Source of the DNA: Chromatiales bacterium
GTDB taxonomy: Bacteria > Pseudomonadota > Gammaproteobacteria > Chromatiales > Chromatiaceae
Reading direction: 5' to 3'
Assembly: GCA_022360905.1 (NCBI GenBank)
Contig: JAKSBX010000193.1
Coordinates: 1 to 36,062, forward strand
Length of the DNA stretch: 36,062 nt
The notes under the pieces are model-generated. The model did not search any database and had not been told where the DNA came from. It saw nothing but the letters and a program-made list of their open reading frames with translations. Within the stretch, counting starts at the first letter, position 1; each line of letters starts with the position of its first letter. Made by a program: the position numbers and the translations under genes. This document shows, piece by piece, positions 1 through 7,865 of the stretch.

Positions 1-432
1 TGGATTGCCCCTGGAAAATATCAGCAGCAGGTGGAATATTTGAAGTTTGTCACTAACCTGGCCACACCAACGCTGCCACAACTCGCCGTTGCTGAACTAC
101 TGGAGAATGGACAGTACGAACGTCACCTGCGAAAAACCCGGAGCGAGTATGCCCGGGCGGTTGAACGCATGACCAATGCAGTAGAAAGCATATTCCCTGA
201 AGGCACTCGTATCACCAGGCCTCAGGGTGGTTTTGTCATCTGGGTCGAACTACCGGATAACCGGCAGAGTTTTGCCATGGCAAGGGAACTGCTGACCCAA
301 GGTATCAGTATTGCTCCCGGACCGATTTTCTCCGCCACGGAAAAATATCAGAGTTTTATGCGTCTCTCTTGTGCCTGTGAGTGGAATGAGCATATTGAAC
401 GGGCGCTGGCTGCCATTGCTGCCTGTAAATAA
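1..432 (+). CDS. PLP-dependent aminotransferase, MocR-like, C-terminal fragment
   Basis: The open frame enters from the left edge (it begins WIAPGKY in frame 1) and ends at a TAA at 430-432, so only about 143 C-terminal residues are present. The sequence matches the small domain of fold-type I aminotransferases as found in MocR/GntR-type regulators: the GWIAPG-like turn, a TPTLPQLAVAELLENGQYERHL stretch split over two helices, then PQGGFVIWVELP and a late SIAPGPIFS segment before RLSC. In this family the C-terminal domain binds pyridoxal phosphate and an amino substrate, often as an effector site for the N-terminal winged helix. The N-terminal half, and so whether a DNA-binding domain exists, lies outside the window. 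No link to the iron genes downstream is visible. Confidence 0.85.
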   Translation, partial: WIAPGKYQQQVEYLKFVTNLATPTLPQLAVAELLENGQYERHLRKTRSEYARAVERMTNAVESIFPEGTRITRPQGGFVIWVELPDNRQSFAMARELLTQGISIAPGPIFSATEKYQSFMRLSCACEWNEHIERALAAIAACK

Positions 433-475
433 GCCCTGTGAAGCAGATACTTCCTGAGGGTTGTATCAAAGGAGT

Positions 476-727
476 TCAATGTATACCGAAACGCAATCGA
501 ACGGGTCCATTCTTCTCTTGCATGTCACTGTTAGGCTCCCAGTACATCGCCAGCCGAGCGGATGTTTTCCTTAAAAGGGGAAACTCGGAAGCTTGCGGAT
601 GATCTGACAACCAGTTCAAATGCTCATTGATTTCCTGAGACAGATCCTGGTCAGGAAATCTTGACTGGCGTGTAAGCAGATAAAGTAGTGCGCAGAAGAG
701 TTCTTCAATAGTTGATTTGTTTGACAT
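476..727 (-). CDS. small hypothetical protein, 83 aa
   Basis: I do not recognise a family. The product is soluble and mostly helical by composition, with no signal peptide or membrane segment. It has a hydrophobic N-terminal helix (IEELFCALLYLLTRQ) and an HLNWLSDHPQASEFPLLRK stretch. It lies 89 bases after the peroxiredoxin gene on the same strand and could be its second cistron. The ribosome binding site before the ATG is weak (only a GCGAG/ATCGG-like stretch), so the start is uncertain. The gene fills the gap between two confident genes and has protein-like composition, which favours a real gene, but no conserved motif supports it. Confidence 0.5.
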   Translation of the reverse strand: MSNKSTIEELFCALLYLLTRQSRFPDQDLSQEINEHLNWLSDHPQASEFPLLRKTSARLAMYWEPNSDMQEKNGPVRLRFGIH

Positions 728-816
728 GAACCGATAACTCGCTACTGTATGCTTTAAGGGCAGAGAATCACAGTTTTAATGATCCGGCCGCTTAATAGTC
801 GGTGTGAGCAGCCTGG

Positions 817-1422
817 TCAGAGTGCTTCAGCGTGTTGACGTAGATAATCAGCTACACCTTCAGGTGTGTCCTTCATGCCGGCATTGCCATGATGCCAACC
901 GGCTGGGCAGACTTCGCCATTAATCTCATGGAACTGCAGCGCATCCAACATTCGGATCATCTCATCAATGTTTCGACCCAGCGGGAGATCATTGACCACT
1001 TGATGACGCACAATGCCATCGCGATCAATCAGAAATGAGCCCCGTAAGGCTACATCACCACCCATAGCTTCCACATCATATGATTTACAGATCCAATGGG
1101 TAAGGTCAGCGACTAACGGATAACGAACAGAACCAATACCACCGTTGTCAATCGGTGTGTTTCGCCAGGCATTGTGGGTATAGTGTGAGTCTACTGAAAT
1201 ACCAATCACTTGTGCATCTCTGGCTTGAAAATCATCAAATCTACGATTGAAGGCGATTAACTCAGACGGACAAACAAAAGTGAAATCCAACGGATAGAAG
1301 AATAAAACGACATACTTATTCGCAGTAAAGTCGATAAAATCGAAATCCTCGACAATTGAACCATCACCAAGTACTGCAGGAGCTGTGAATCCCGGTGCCT
1401 TATGACCTACCAATACACTCAT
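817..1422 (-). CDS. 2-Cys peroxiredoxin (AhpC/TSA family)
   Basis: Typical 201-residue 2-Cys peroxiredoxin, a cytoplasmic thiol peroxidase reducing hydrogen peroxide and organic hydroperoxides. The peroxidatic Cys51 sits in DFTFVCPSEL and the resolving Cys172 in EVCPAGW. A third cysteine (Cys112, HWICKSYDV) is also present. The GGIG motif (94-97) of overoxidation-sensitive enzymes is present, but the paired C-terminal YF motif reads YL, so sensitivity cannot be predicted. The ATG is preceded by GAGGAT at good spacing. The gene lies between a HemS/HmuS-like gene and a small unknown gene on the same strand, but 170 bases separate it from the HemS/HmuS-like gene, so it probably has its own promoter. 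I saw no clear OxyR site. A role in peroxide defence during iron loading is inference. Confidence 0.95.
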   Translation of the reverse strand: MSVLVGHKAPGFTAPAVLGDGSIVEDFDFIDFTANKYVVLFFYPLDFTFVCPSELIAFNRRFDDFQARDAQVIGISVDSHYTHNAWRNTPIDNGGIGSVRYPLVADLTHWICKSYDVEAMGGDVALRGSFLIDRDGIVRHQVVNDLPLGRNIDEMIRMLDALQFHEINGEVCPAGWHHGNAGMKDTPEGVADYLRQHAEAL

Positions 1423-1592
1423 TGATCTATCCTCATAATAATAAAACGAATTTAGAATCTATTGCCAAAACCGGATGGGCTGCCTATCGGCTCATCAAAA
1501 AACTCAAATAAAGCGTCGATTCTTTGAAAAGTATTTCATACTCATGAAACATTGATGCCTCCATTACGCTATATATAGTTATGACTTAGCAG

Positions 1593-2663
1593 TTAGCTGT
1601 CTAATGTAACCAGTACATCGACTATATGTCGCCAACTGCCAATATGGGTATGCCCTTTTGTCATTTGGGGGATTGTAATCGATAACAGATGTTCGCCCCG
1701 GGCATTAAAAAACACTACCATGCTAGGAACGTTTGCACCGGGCAACTCAACCAGTCTCCCCTCATCAATCTCCTCTATATTAATACTCAACTTTGACCGT
1801 TCCCCTTTAATACAGAGAACATTATCTTTAGGCGCTACCTGGGTTATAGTACCTACCCATTCCAATACGGCACCGTTACTCCGGGAGGTGAGTTTAAAAG
1901 GCACTAAATTGTCCATACCCAACTCAAAAAGCACCCAAAAACTACCGTTTGGTATGGGCCTCACCAAAGGCGCGTCCAACATATCCAGCAAGCGTTGATA
2001 GTTAACACCATACTGGTCCAGCAACAGCCAAATACCCTCACTGGTACAGAGACTTCTCCAATCATCTCTCAGTTGCTCAATATTGTTGGCAGGCCAACTA
2101 GGCTCTGGTAATAATTTGCCCAAGTGTATTACGGGTTGCTCTGGTGACTGGTTAGGATGAAAAAACCGTTTGAGTAGAGACATACAGAGGCTCTGGGATT
2201 CTGTCGAAATGACAACTCTCATCACGGGACTTCCGTCCAAGTCAAAAAAACAGATACTGAGCTGTTGGCTGCCGAGAAATGTCTCGTCGATCAGAAAAGC
2301 TAACTGTAAGCGGTTGATTTCCAATTTGAGACTAATTTTGTCATCCCTGAAAAGTAGGCGTTTATCCAACACAGACAAAGGATTGGCGAAATCCATAACC
2401 ACTTCATGCAAAATTTGTCCATTTCTTATTTGCACCTTTAATGGCCCAAGTGCGTTGAGACTGTTCAACAGCTCCCGCCAATCACCCCACAAGCGAGTCA
2501 CAAATCTACCACAACCGCTGGCGACCACTTCTGCTTCAGTCATCTCATAAGACTCTGCCACCAGATAGCTGGCGGTTTTGATCAGTTCTGATTGCGCTTC
2601 CAACCAAGCCTGCTTAATGTCTTTATGGGTGACAGGGGCGACAGGAAAAGCATGTAGATCCAT
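1593..2663 (-). CDS. HemS/HmuS/ChuS-like heme-handling protein, divergent
   Basis: A 356-residue cytoplasmic protein resembling the duplicated-domain HemS/HmuS/ChuS family, which stores, transfers or degrades heme. Recognisable parts are the N-terminal MTEAEVVASGCGRFVTRLWGDW segment (family: sea-e-v-aa--g---trL), the ICFFDLDGSPVMRVVIS strand, and the C-terminal MVVFFNARGEHLLSITIP strand that repeats it. Where most members carry VHK after the first FFD-GxxV strand, this protein reads VMR, and the second-domain segment that usually contains QIHTG reads PFKLTS. The usual heme-contact histidines may therefore be missing. The start is ATG 2663, preceded by AAGGAG; an in-frame TTG 15 bases upstream would place that site inside the gene. 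A Fur box lies about 300 bases upstream. No heme ABC transporter is present nearby. Confidence 0.75.
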   Translation of the reverse strand: MDLHAFPVAPVTHKDIKQAWLEAQSELIKTASYLVAESYEMTEAEVVASGCGRFVTRLWGDWRELLNSLNALGPLKVQIRNGQILHEVVMDFANPLSVLDKRLLFRDDKISLKLEINRLQLAFLIDETFLGSQQLSICFFDLDGSPVMRVVISTESQSLCMSLLKRFFHPNQSPEQPVIHLGKLLPEPSWPANNIEQLRDDWRSLCTSEGIWLLLDQYGVNYQRLLDMLDAPLVRPIPNGSFWVLFELGMDNLVPFKLTSRSNGAVLEWVGTITQVAPKDNVLCIKGERSKLSINIEEIDEGRLVELPGANVPSMVVFFNARGEHLLSITIPQMTKGHTHIGSWRHIVDVLVTLDS

Positions 2664-2990
2664 GGCAGACTCCTTCAAGTGTATGGCACATCACTTGTAT
2701 AGCCACACAGTTCAGCATTCGGGTTATATCCACTTTCATTACCAACAAAACATTGTAAAAAGGGATAAACGGCTAACCGGATTTTGCAGGATCACTGTCT
2801 GTCGATACACCTGGCCCCCCTCCTGTCCAGGCATCAAAGAGAGGGCCCAATGACTGACAGGGTGAGAGCAGTTAAATCAAACTGTTATTACCAGACTGCG
2901 TTCTATCCGGAATTGCTTGGCTGCCTAGCCTGGGAAGCGTGGGTTGCTGTTACCCTCCATATGATAACGATTATCATTTGTATTGCAAGG
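2664..2990 (-). other. 327-base leader/intergenic region
   Basis: No credible gene seen on either strand. I looked for a HemP/HmuP-type small gene on the minus strand and found only short frames of about 10 and 23 codons without the HemP signature. The region holds a Fur box at its far end (2963-2981), so a transcript started there would carry a leader of roughly 280 bases before the HemS/HmuS-like gene. G/C-rich complementary patches (minus-strand GGGCCCTC near 2845-2850 and GAGGGGGGCC near 2813-2822) could fold, but imperfectly. Confidence 0.5.
2963..2981 (-). promoter_or_regulatory. Fur box upstream of the HemS/HmuS-like gene
   Basis: Plus-strand GATAACGATTATCATTTGT matches 14 of 19 positions of the GATAATGATAATCATTATC consensus, with the ATCATT half intact. 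It lies just past the stop codon of the PepSY gene and upstream of the leader to the HemS/HmuS-like gene, so it probably controls that gene in the minus direction. Iron-dependent repression by Fur is inferred. Confidence 0.75.
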
Positions 2991-4658
2991 CTACTTACCC
3001 ACGATAATTTTACTGTTTGCAGTACTTGAATCATTTACAGTGCGGAGCGACCAAAGCGTGTCCAGGGGTTGGCCATGATAGACTCTCCTGGCCGTGATCC
3101 GGGCCATCCAGAGAAAGCCCAAACCACCGGCCAACGCAGTGATATCCACGGCCAAAGTCGCTGTGGCGGGATGCGACCAAATCCCCAGGGATGGCAGAGT
3201 CACACCGAGCATCGAGGTCAGTGGAATCAGCAAGGTGGTTAGGCCGGCCAGCCACAATAGTTCGACAGATGCACGGGCAGCGCCACGTAGCAGAGACCAT
3301 AGAATACTTGCAAAGAAAATCAGATAGTAGATATATCTGTGCCAATCTGCGAGTAACTCACCATACCCATTCAGCCATTTTGCCGCAGCGATGGTGACAG
3401 ATATGCCGCTCACACTGCCAAGACAGATACCGACAGTCAGCGCCGCCATAATCAGGGTATCCCGGCGTTGCCCGGGCAAGGGTGACTGACCGTCTCTTTT
3501 CTGTTTTCGGCGACGGCTCTCCACCCATAACAGGTTCCCGGTATAAAACAGCCAGGCCCCTGCCAGCGCCAGCAGGAAATAGATCCAGCGCACCGTATCT
3601 CCCCCATAGCTGGCGAAGTGCAGTGAGAAGAAACTGCTGAGGGTTGCGGACGCCTCGCTCTGCAGTACCGGCATATACTCCAATGACATCACCTCGCCGG
3701 TATAGGGATTGACCGGTGCGAAACCGCCCCATGCCCGGGCTACGATGGTGTGTTCATCACGCCCCCAGACCCTGACTTGAGCACGTGGGGTTGTTACGCC
3801 CACATACTGCAGCATATAGGGTTCGAATGTGGGTGAAAGGGCCTGCACCCTGGCAATCATTTCAGTTGCCGGCAACATTTTCACCGGATCGGTGGGTTGG
3901 TCCGGCGCGGCACCAGGCAAACCTGACTGGAAGGCCTGTCGCAGACCGCCTTCATGTATCAGTTTGTCCTGTACGATATAGATCGGATCATGAAAGGCAA
4001 ACACCACCGCGGTGAGCGCCATCAGCAGGTGCATCGGCAGACTGACAATGCCGACCACATTGTGGGCATCGAGCCACATGCGCTTCAGATTTTTACCCAG
4101 TCGCAGGGCGAAGAGATCCTTTACCAGAGTTGGCAGCAGGATAATCACACCGGAAACCAGGGCAACCACATAGAGCGAGGCAATCACCCCCATGATCCAG
4201 CGATTGGGCTCACTGTCGAAGGGCAGTCCTACCACCCGGTGCAGGGTATCGATAAACTCGCCCAGCTGAGAAGGATGAGCCTCCCTTGTAATCAGCTCCC
4301 CGTCTTGATCCAGGGTGGCAGTGAAATGGTGGCTATCATGGCTGCCGTGATCATCACTGCTCTGATCCCGCAGTTGCCAACTGACACGACTGCTCAAATG
4401 TTCCGCAGGCTTCAGATGCAGGCGCAGATCCTTGCCGGCCTCAGGATGGGCTGTGAGAGTTTTCACCACTAAGTCTGATGCCTCCTCCAGGGAGACCGCT
4501 TCAACCTGCCCTAGCCCAGGCGGTGATGCCCAACGTACCAGGGGTTCTTTGAATACCGTAATCGCGCCGGCATAAAAGGCGATGAACAGCGCCAGCCCCG
4601 AGAGGATTCCGGTCCAGGTGTGTACCGACTTATAGACGCGAATGAGATCCGTATTCAT
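2991..4658 (-). CDS. PepSY-associated TM protein, FpvG-like ferri-siderophore reductase candidate
   Basis: A 555-residue inner-membrane protein of the PepSY_TM family. It starts MNTDLIRVYKSVHTWTGILSG, the family's N-terminal signature, with the first membrane helix and a conserved histidine. A periplasmic PepSY region containing a His-rich DDHGSHDSHH segment follows, then DAHNVVGIVSLPMHLLMALTAV helices, SLHFASYGGDTVRW, and a C-terminal set of helices (DWHRYIYYLIFF onward). Paired membrane histidines suggest heme or flavin-dependent electron transfer. In Pseudomonas, FpvG with FpvH/J/K reduces ferripyoverdine in the periplasm. Here the gene ends a four-gene run after receptor 1 and two small membrane proteins, 13 bases after the last. 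An upstream in-frame extension of 70 residues overlaps the previous gene and lacks membrane-protein character, so ATG 4658 was chosen; its ribosome site is weak. Confidence 0.88.
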   Translation of the reverse strand: MNTDLIRVYKSVHTWTGILSGLALFIAFYAGAITVFKEPLVRWASPPGLGQVEAVSLEEASDLVVKTLTAHPEAGKDLRLHLKPAEHLSSRVSWQLRDQSSDDHGSHDSHHFTATLDQDGELITREAHPSQLGEFIDTLHRVVGLPFDSEPNRWIMGVIASLYVVALVSGVIILLPTLVKDLFALRLGKNLKRMWLDAHNVVGIVSLPMHLLMALTAVVFAFHDPIYIVQDKLIHEGGLRQAFQSGLPGAAPDQPTDPVKMLPATEMIARVQALSPTFEPYMLQYVGVTTPRAQVRVWGRDEHTIVARAWGGFAPVNPYTGEVMSLEYMPVLQSEASATLSSFFSLHFASYGGDTVRWIYFLLALAGAWLFYTGNLLWVESRRRKQKRDGQSPLPGQRRDTLIMAALTVGICLGSVSGISVTIAAAKWLNGYGELLADWHRYIYYLIFFASILWSLLRGAARASVELLWLAGLTTLLIPLTSMLGVTLPSLGIWSHPATATLAVDITALAGGLGFLWMARITARRVYHGQPLDTLWSLRTVNDSSTANSKIIVGK

Positions 4659-4671
4659 AGTTCTAGGGCCG

Positions 4672-4950
4672 TTAAAGTTTGCTGGCTGCCAAATAGAGGC
4701 CGACCAGGATAAGATTGATTCCGCAAAGCCATACCCAGGCCTGCTTACCGGTCTGAAACAGATAGCTACCGCTTGCCACAGCCAGCCAGATCGGCGCCAC
4801 CATCCACATCGCCAGCTGAACCTTGACGCTAGCAGGCTCCACTTCGGCAAATTGCATGAAAAGCGCACTGCAAACCAGACCGAGGATCAACCCCAACAGC
4901 ACACCGGCGAGACTCTTCGACCACCAGTCCCGTTGTATCCTGACACTCAT
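4672..4950 (-). CDS. small membrane protein, DUF3649/iron-uptake accessory type
   Basis: A 92-residue protein with about three hydrophobic helices: KSLAGVLLGLILGLVCSALF, VQLAMWMVAPIWLAVASGSYLF and AWVWLCGINLILVGLYLAAS. Its RxWWSKxLAGxxLG opening and MWMVAPIWL middle resemble the small proteins (DUF3649-like) that sit beside PepSY proteins in siderophore loci, such as those of the Pseudomonas fpvGHJK type. It overlaps the preceding gene by four bases (ATGA), so translation is probably coupled. The start is ATG 4950, with GGAAG upstream; a longer frame to 5142 overlaps the other small gene and was rejected. The likely role is as a subunit or stabiliser of the PepSY reductase. The family assignment is from memory of pattern, not a search. 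Confidence 0.75.
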   Translation of the reverse strand: MSVRIQRDWWSKSLAGVLLGLILGLVCSALFMQFAEVEPASVKVQLAMWMVAPIWLAVASGSYLFQTGKQAWVWLCGINLILVGLYLAASKL

Positions 4951-5210
4951 ACGGTTTTCTTCCGGTTGCGTAACAGGGCACCTAGGTAAGGACTGAGAAC
5001 AGCCAGCAACATCACCCAGTGCGATAGTGTGAAGATCGCGGCCAACAGGGAGAGCGGTTGTGCCAGCAGGTAGAGGCCACTGCAGATCAAAATGAGTCCA
5101 ATCAGCGGAGCAGCTCTCAATCCCCAGGGTTTGTTCAGCCATAGTTGATTTGGCGAAGCCAGATAGAGACAGAGAAAACCAGACAGCGATATCAGTAAAC
5201 CGAGTACCAT
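4947..5210 (-). CDS. small membrane protein, DUF3325-like iron-uptake accessory
   Basis: An 87-residue protein, almost wholly membrane: three hydrophobic helices (MVLGLLISLSGFLCLYLAS, APLIGLILICSGLYLLAQ, LLAAIFTLSHWVMLLAVLSPYL) and a basic tail RNRKK. The GFxxLYLASPNQ motif matches the DUF3325-like proteins encoded with PepSY proteins and TonB-dependent receptors. It follows receptor 1 by 84 bases and overlaps the next gene by four bases. It probably acts with that gene and the PepSY protein in an inner-membrane complex for reductive iron release, by analogy with FpvG/H/J/K. Confidence 0.75.
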   Translation of the reverse strand: MVLGLLISLSGFLCLYLASPNQLWLNKPWGLRAAPLIGLILICSGLYLLAQPLSLLAAIFTLSHWVMLLAVLSPYLGALLRNRKKTV

Positions 5211-5294
5211 GAAACTATGCTAATCACCTTCACCGTTGAAGAGTCGATCCGAACCAGCCTCGATCGATGGCTCAGATCGAAATCACCAAGTTAC

Positions 5295-7358
5295 TTAGAA
5301 AAACGAATAGGTAGCGGAGACACCGGCATGTCGGCCTTCAACAATATCGGCGAAGCCCAGTGGATAACTGCGCCCAACAGGCTCTTTTACCCGTTCCGCC
5401 TGTTTATCGGTAAGGTTATTGATGTAAGCGGATATCAGCCAGGACCCAGTCTCGTAATTGGTTGACATATCCACTAAAGAGTAACCTCCGATCTCCCGCT
5501 CATCGGTATTCTCCACATCGCCATAGTAACCGCCCACATATTGCAGACTTCCGCCGATATCGAACCCTTCGGTAATATAGTAGGTAGCGCCAAACGTAGC
5601 GGTGGTTCTGGGTGCGTAGTTGAGCTCATTGCCATCGATGCCGGGAAAGTCATCCCCACCATCCTTGACTTCCGTTTTCAATAAACCGATGCCCAGATTC
5701 AACAACAGATCACTGGTGGCAAAGGCGGTTGCCTCGATCTCTGCACCATAGGTGACAGCCTGGTCCACGTTGATGATGGTGCGGGAAGAGTTCTGTGCCT
5801 GATAACCGTCATAGTCGTTATAGAAAAGGTTAGTTCTCAGCACCACCGCGCCGTTGGACAGATCGCTGTGGGTGCTGAACTCATAGGTGTTGACGGTCTC
5901 TTCGTCGTAGTAGTAATACTCGCGTGTGAAGAAATTCAATGCGCCACCGGCGGAGTTGTATCCTTTGCGTGCACTCAGAGCCACTCGGGTTTGATCGGTG
6001 ACATCATATTGCAGGACCAATTTCGGCAAGAAAATGGAATTCGACTCATCCAAGTAGGAGTAGTCAGGTAAATTTGGCGGAAATCTGAAGCGCCGTTTTT
6101 GCGATTCATCCTGATAACGCATACCGCCGGTCAAGGTGAAACGTTCCAGCACCCCGTAGTTGATCTCACCGTATACAGCTTTTGTGTCCGTTTCGTCATT
6201 GCCATTATAGGTGAATGCACCGGTACTCAGGATGTCCTGTTCACGGTCATAGTAGGCAAAACCGAGAAAACCATTCAGGGTGGGATTCATTTTACCAAAG
6301 TTCAACTTGGCATCGATGGTGTTGTTTCCCTCTTCGATCCGGATGTCCTGCTGCGCCTCGACAGTAGGTTTGTACGTCTCGAAACCATACTCATAGTCCA
6401 TATTCGCCAGCAGGATATCGAAAGAGAGATTGTCACTCAGATGATAATCCAGTTTTAAACTGGCGATGTCGTGTTCAGTCTTGGTGTCGTTGACAAATAT
6501 CTTGTTGTATTCGTAGGGCTGTGCCAGTTCATAATAGCGCCTCGCGGTATCCCCTTCCTCTTCATTGACTGAGTATGTGAACAGGGCCTCCAGATTATCC
6601 ATGGGTAACCAAAGCAGCTTGATCCGTCCCTTGGTAGTCTCAAGTTCGTTCAGATCAAAATCCGCCGGGTTGGTTTCGTACTCTTCGTTATTGGTGGTGG
6701 TTTGTGCATTCAGATACTGGCCACTGATACGAATGGCCAGCTTATCCTCGATAATCGGACCGGATAACATTACCGCCTGATCCAAGTAACGGTCCTCATT
6801 GCGATAACCCAGGCGGATAGCGCTATCCCAGTCGAAGCTTGGATCCTTGGTCTGGATGTAGATCGCACCACCGATACTGTTTCGTCCGTTGTTGGTGGAC
6901 TGGGGCCCCCGGTAGACTTCAATCTGTTCGATATCCCACAACCCGGAATCGGCGGTGTACTCTGCCAGGAATGGTATTGCGACACCGTCCACCAGGGTGG
7001 ACACCCGGGCATTGGCGCCACCGCTGACCCCATTGAAACCACCGGCAGCCCCATTCCCGCTGATTCCCCGGATCGTGGGCACTACACCGGATCCGGTAAT
7101 CAGATTCGGTACATCGGATATGGCATCGCGCACCGTCTGATATTGGGTCGATCTGAGTTTTTCGTCATTGACCACCGAGACCGAGGAGGTTGTGTTTTTC
7201 AGGGATCTATCCTGCTTCTCACCGCTGACCACCACACTCTGCAAATTGAGAGTCGGTTGATCTTCAGCTGATTCCGGTACGGTTTGCCCAGGCTCATCAG
7301 CCAGAGTGTTGCTTGCCATACCAATACATACGGCAAGAGTGAATAATCGTTTGCTCAT
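5295..7358 (-). CDS. TonB-dependent siderophore-type receptor (receptor 1)
   Basis: A 687-residue outer-membrane receptor. It has a signal peptide (MSKRLFTLAVCIGMASNTLA), a TonB-box-like SVVVSGEK, a plug domain with DAISDVPNLI, PTIRGISGNG, IEQIEVYRGPQST and GRNSIGGAIYIQTKDP, then an aromatic-rich 22-strand barrel ending in ATYSFF with a terminal Phe. The plug motifs resemble the FyuA/FhuE-like siderophore receptor group. The ligand cannot be read from sequence. The start is ATG 7358, preceded by GAGG at 8 bases; the 16 extra upstream residues of the longer frame precede the signal peptide and were dropped. A strong Fur box lies about 110 bases upstream. The following three membrane genes suggest that the imported ferric complex is reduced in the periplasm. 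Confidence 0.95.
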   Translation of the reverse strand: MSKRLFTLAVCIGMASNTLADEPGQTVPESAEDQPTLNLQSVVVSGEKQDRSLKNTTSSVSVVNDEKLRSTQYQTVRDAISDVPNLITGSGVVPTIRGISGNGAAGGFNGVSGGANARVSTLVDGVAIPFLAEYTADSGLWDIEQIEVYRGPQSTNNGRNSIGGAIYIQTKDPSFDWDSAIRLGYRNEDRYLDQAVMLSGPIIEDKLAIRISGQYLNAQTTTNNEEYETNPADFDLNELETTKGRIKLLWLPMDNLEALFTYSVNEEEGDTARRYYELAQPYEYNKIFVNDTKTEHDIASLKLDYHLSDNLSFDILLANMDYEYGFETYKPTVEAQQDIRIEEGNNTIDAKLNFGKMNPTLNGFLGFAYYDREQDILSTGAFTYNGNDETDTKAVYGEINYGVLERFTLTGGMRYQDESQKRRFRFPPNLPDYSYLDESNSIFLPKLVLQYDVTDQTRVALSARKGYNSAGGALNFFTREYYYYDEETVNTYEFSTHSDLSNGAVVLRTNLFYNDYDGYQAQNSSRTIINVDQAVTYGAEIEATAFATSDLLLNLGIGLLKTEVKDGGDDFPGIDGNELNYAPRTTATFGATYYITEGFDIGGSLQYVGGYYGDVENTDEREIGGYSLVDMSTNYETGSWLISAYINNLTDKQAERVKEPVGRSYPLGFADIVEGRHAGVSATYSFF

Positions 7359-7465
7359 CAACTCGGTCCTCTCTGCATATAACAACCCAAACATGATCCA
7401 CATCACCTACTCAGTGGTTGCGTGGAGATCATGTTTTTGGATTTTGCACTATTCAATTTATTATC

Positions 7466-7484
7466 GCAAATGATTATCATTATT
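7466..7484 (-). promoter_or_regulatory. Fur box upstream of receptor 1
   Basis: On the minus strand AATAATGATAATCATTTGC matches 16 of 19 positions of the Fur consensus, the best site in the window. It lies about 110 bases before the receptor 1 start codon in a non-coding stretch (7359-7642) that otherwise contains AT-rich sequence and a 12-base palindrome at 7592-7603. It implies iron-repressed expression of the receptor/PepSY operon. Confidence 0.88.
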
Positions 7485-7642
7485 ATTTATGTTTTGTTCT
7501 TTTTTTGTACTCAAGCTTCTCGATGAGTGCAGAGTAAGCGCTTAAATTATTATCCTATTGTTAAAAGATTGGAGCTTAGAATGGTCTTTATCTTATTAAT
7601 AAGTACTGAGCACTGTAGGATGATGAAGTCGTGAATTTGAAA

Positions 7643-7843
7643 TCAACGAATACCTCTCCCCCACAATGATGCATGTATCATTAGCAGTACCACTGCAGTG
7701 AGCGACAGCCAAGAGAGTAAGTCGAGCCAGCCATCGCCAAGCAATGCTGAGACAAGGCCGAGCAAACTGATACAGTTAATCAGCAACGGCCAGAGGAAGA
7801 TACGCTTGGTAGATTGGCAAAGATTTGTCATTTGCTGAATCAT
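7643..7843 (-). CDS. small two-helix membrane protein, end of the TonB2 run
   Basis: A 66-residue protein with two hydrophobic helices (IFLWPLLINCISLLGLVSALLG and WLDLLSWLSLTAVVLLMIHASLW) and a basic C-end RGIR. I do not recognise the family. It follows the PepSY gene by 22 bases on the same strand, a position comparable to the small membrane partners of other PepSY proteins. I chose ATG 7843; ATG 7831 is equally possible and neither has a strong ribosome site. The 18 residues upstream overlap the PepSY gene and look non-coding. It may be a subunit of the PepSY complex, by position only. Confidence 0.6.
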   Translation of the reverse strand: MIQQMTNLCQSTKRIFLWPLLINCISLLGLVSALLGDGWLDLLSWLSLTAVVLLMIHASLWGRGIR

Positions 7844-7865
7844 TGAATAGTTAAAAGGTCCAGTT

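Noticed and set aside
2664-2990. HemP/HmuP-type small gene in the leader
   Set aside because: I translated the minus strand through the leader; only about 10- and 23-codon frames occur, with no HemP-like motif.
7592-7603. 12-base palindrome CTTATTAATAAG as operator or terminator
   Set aside because: AT-only short palindromes are expected by chance in this AT-rich gap, and it is not located at a useful distance from a start.
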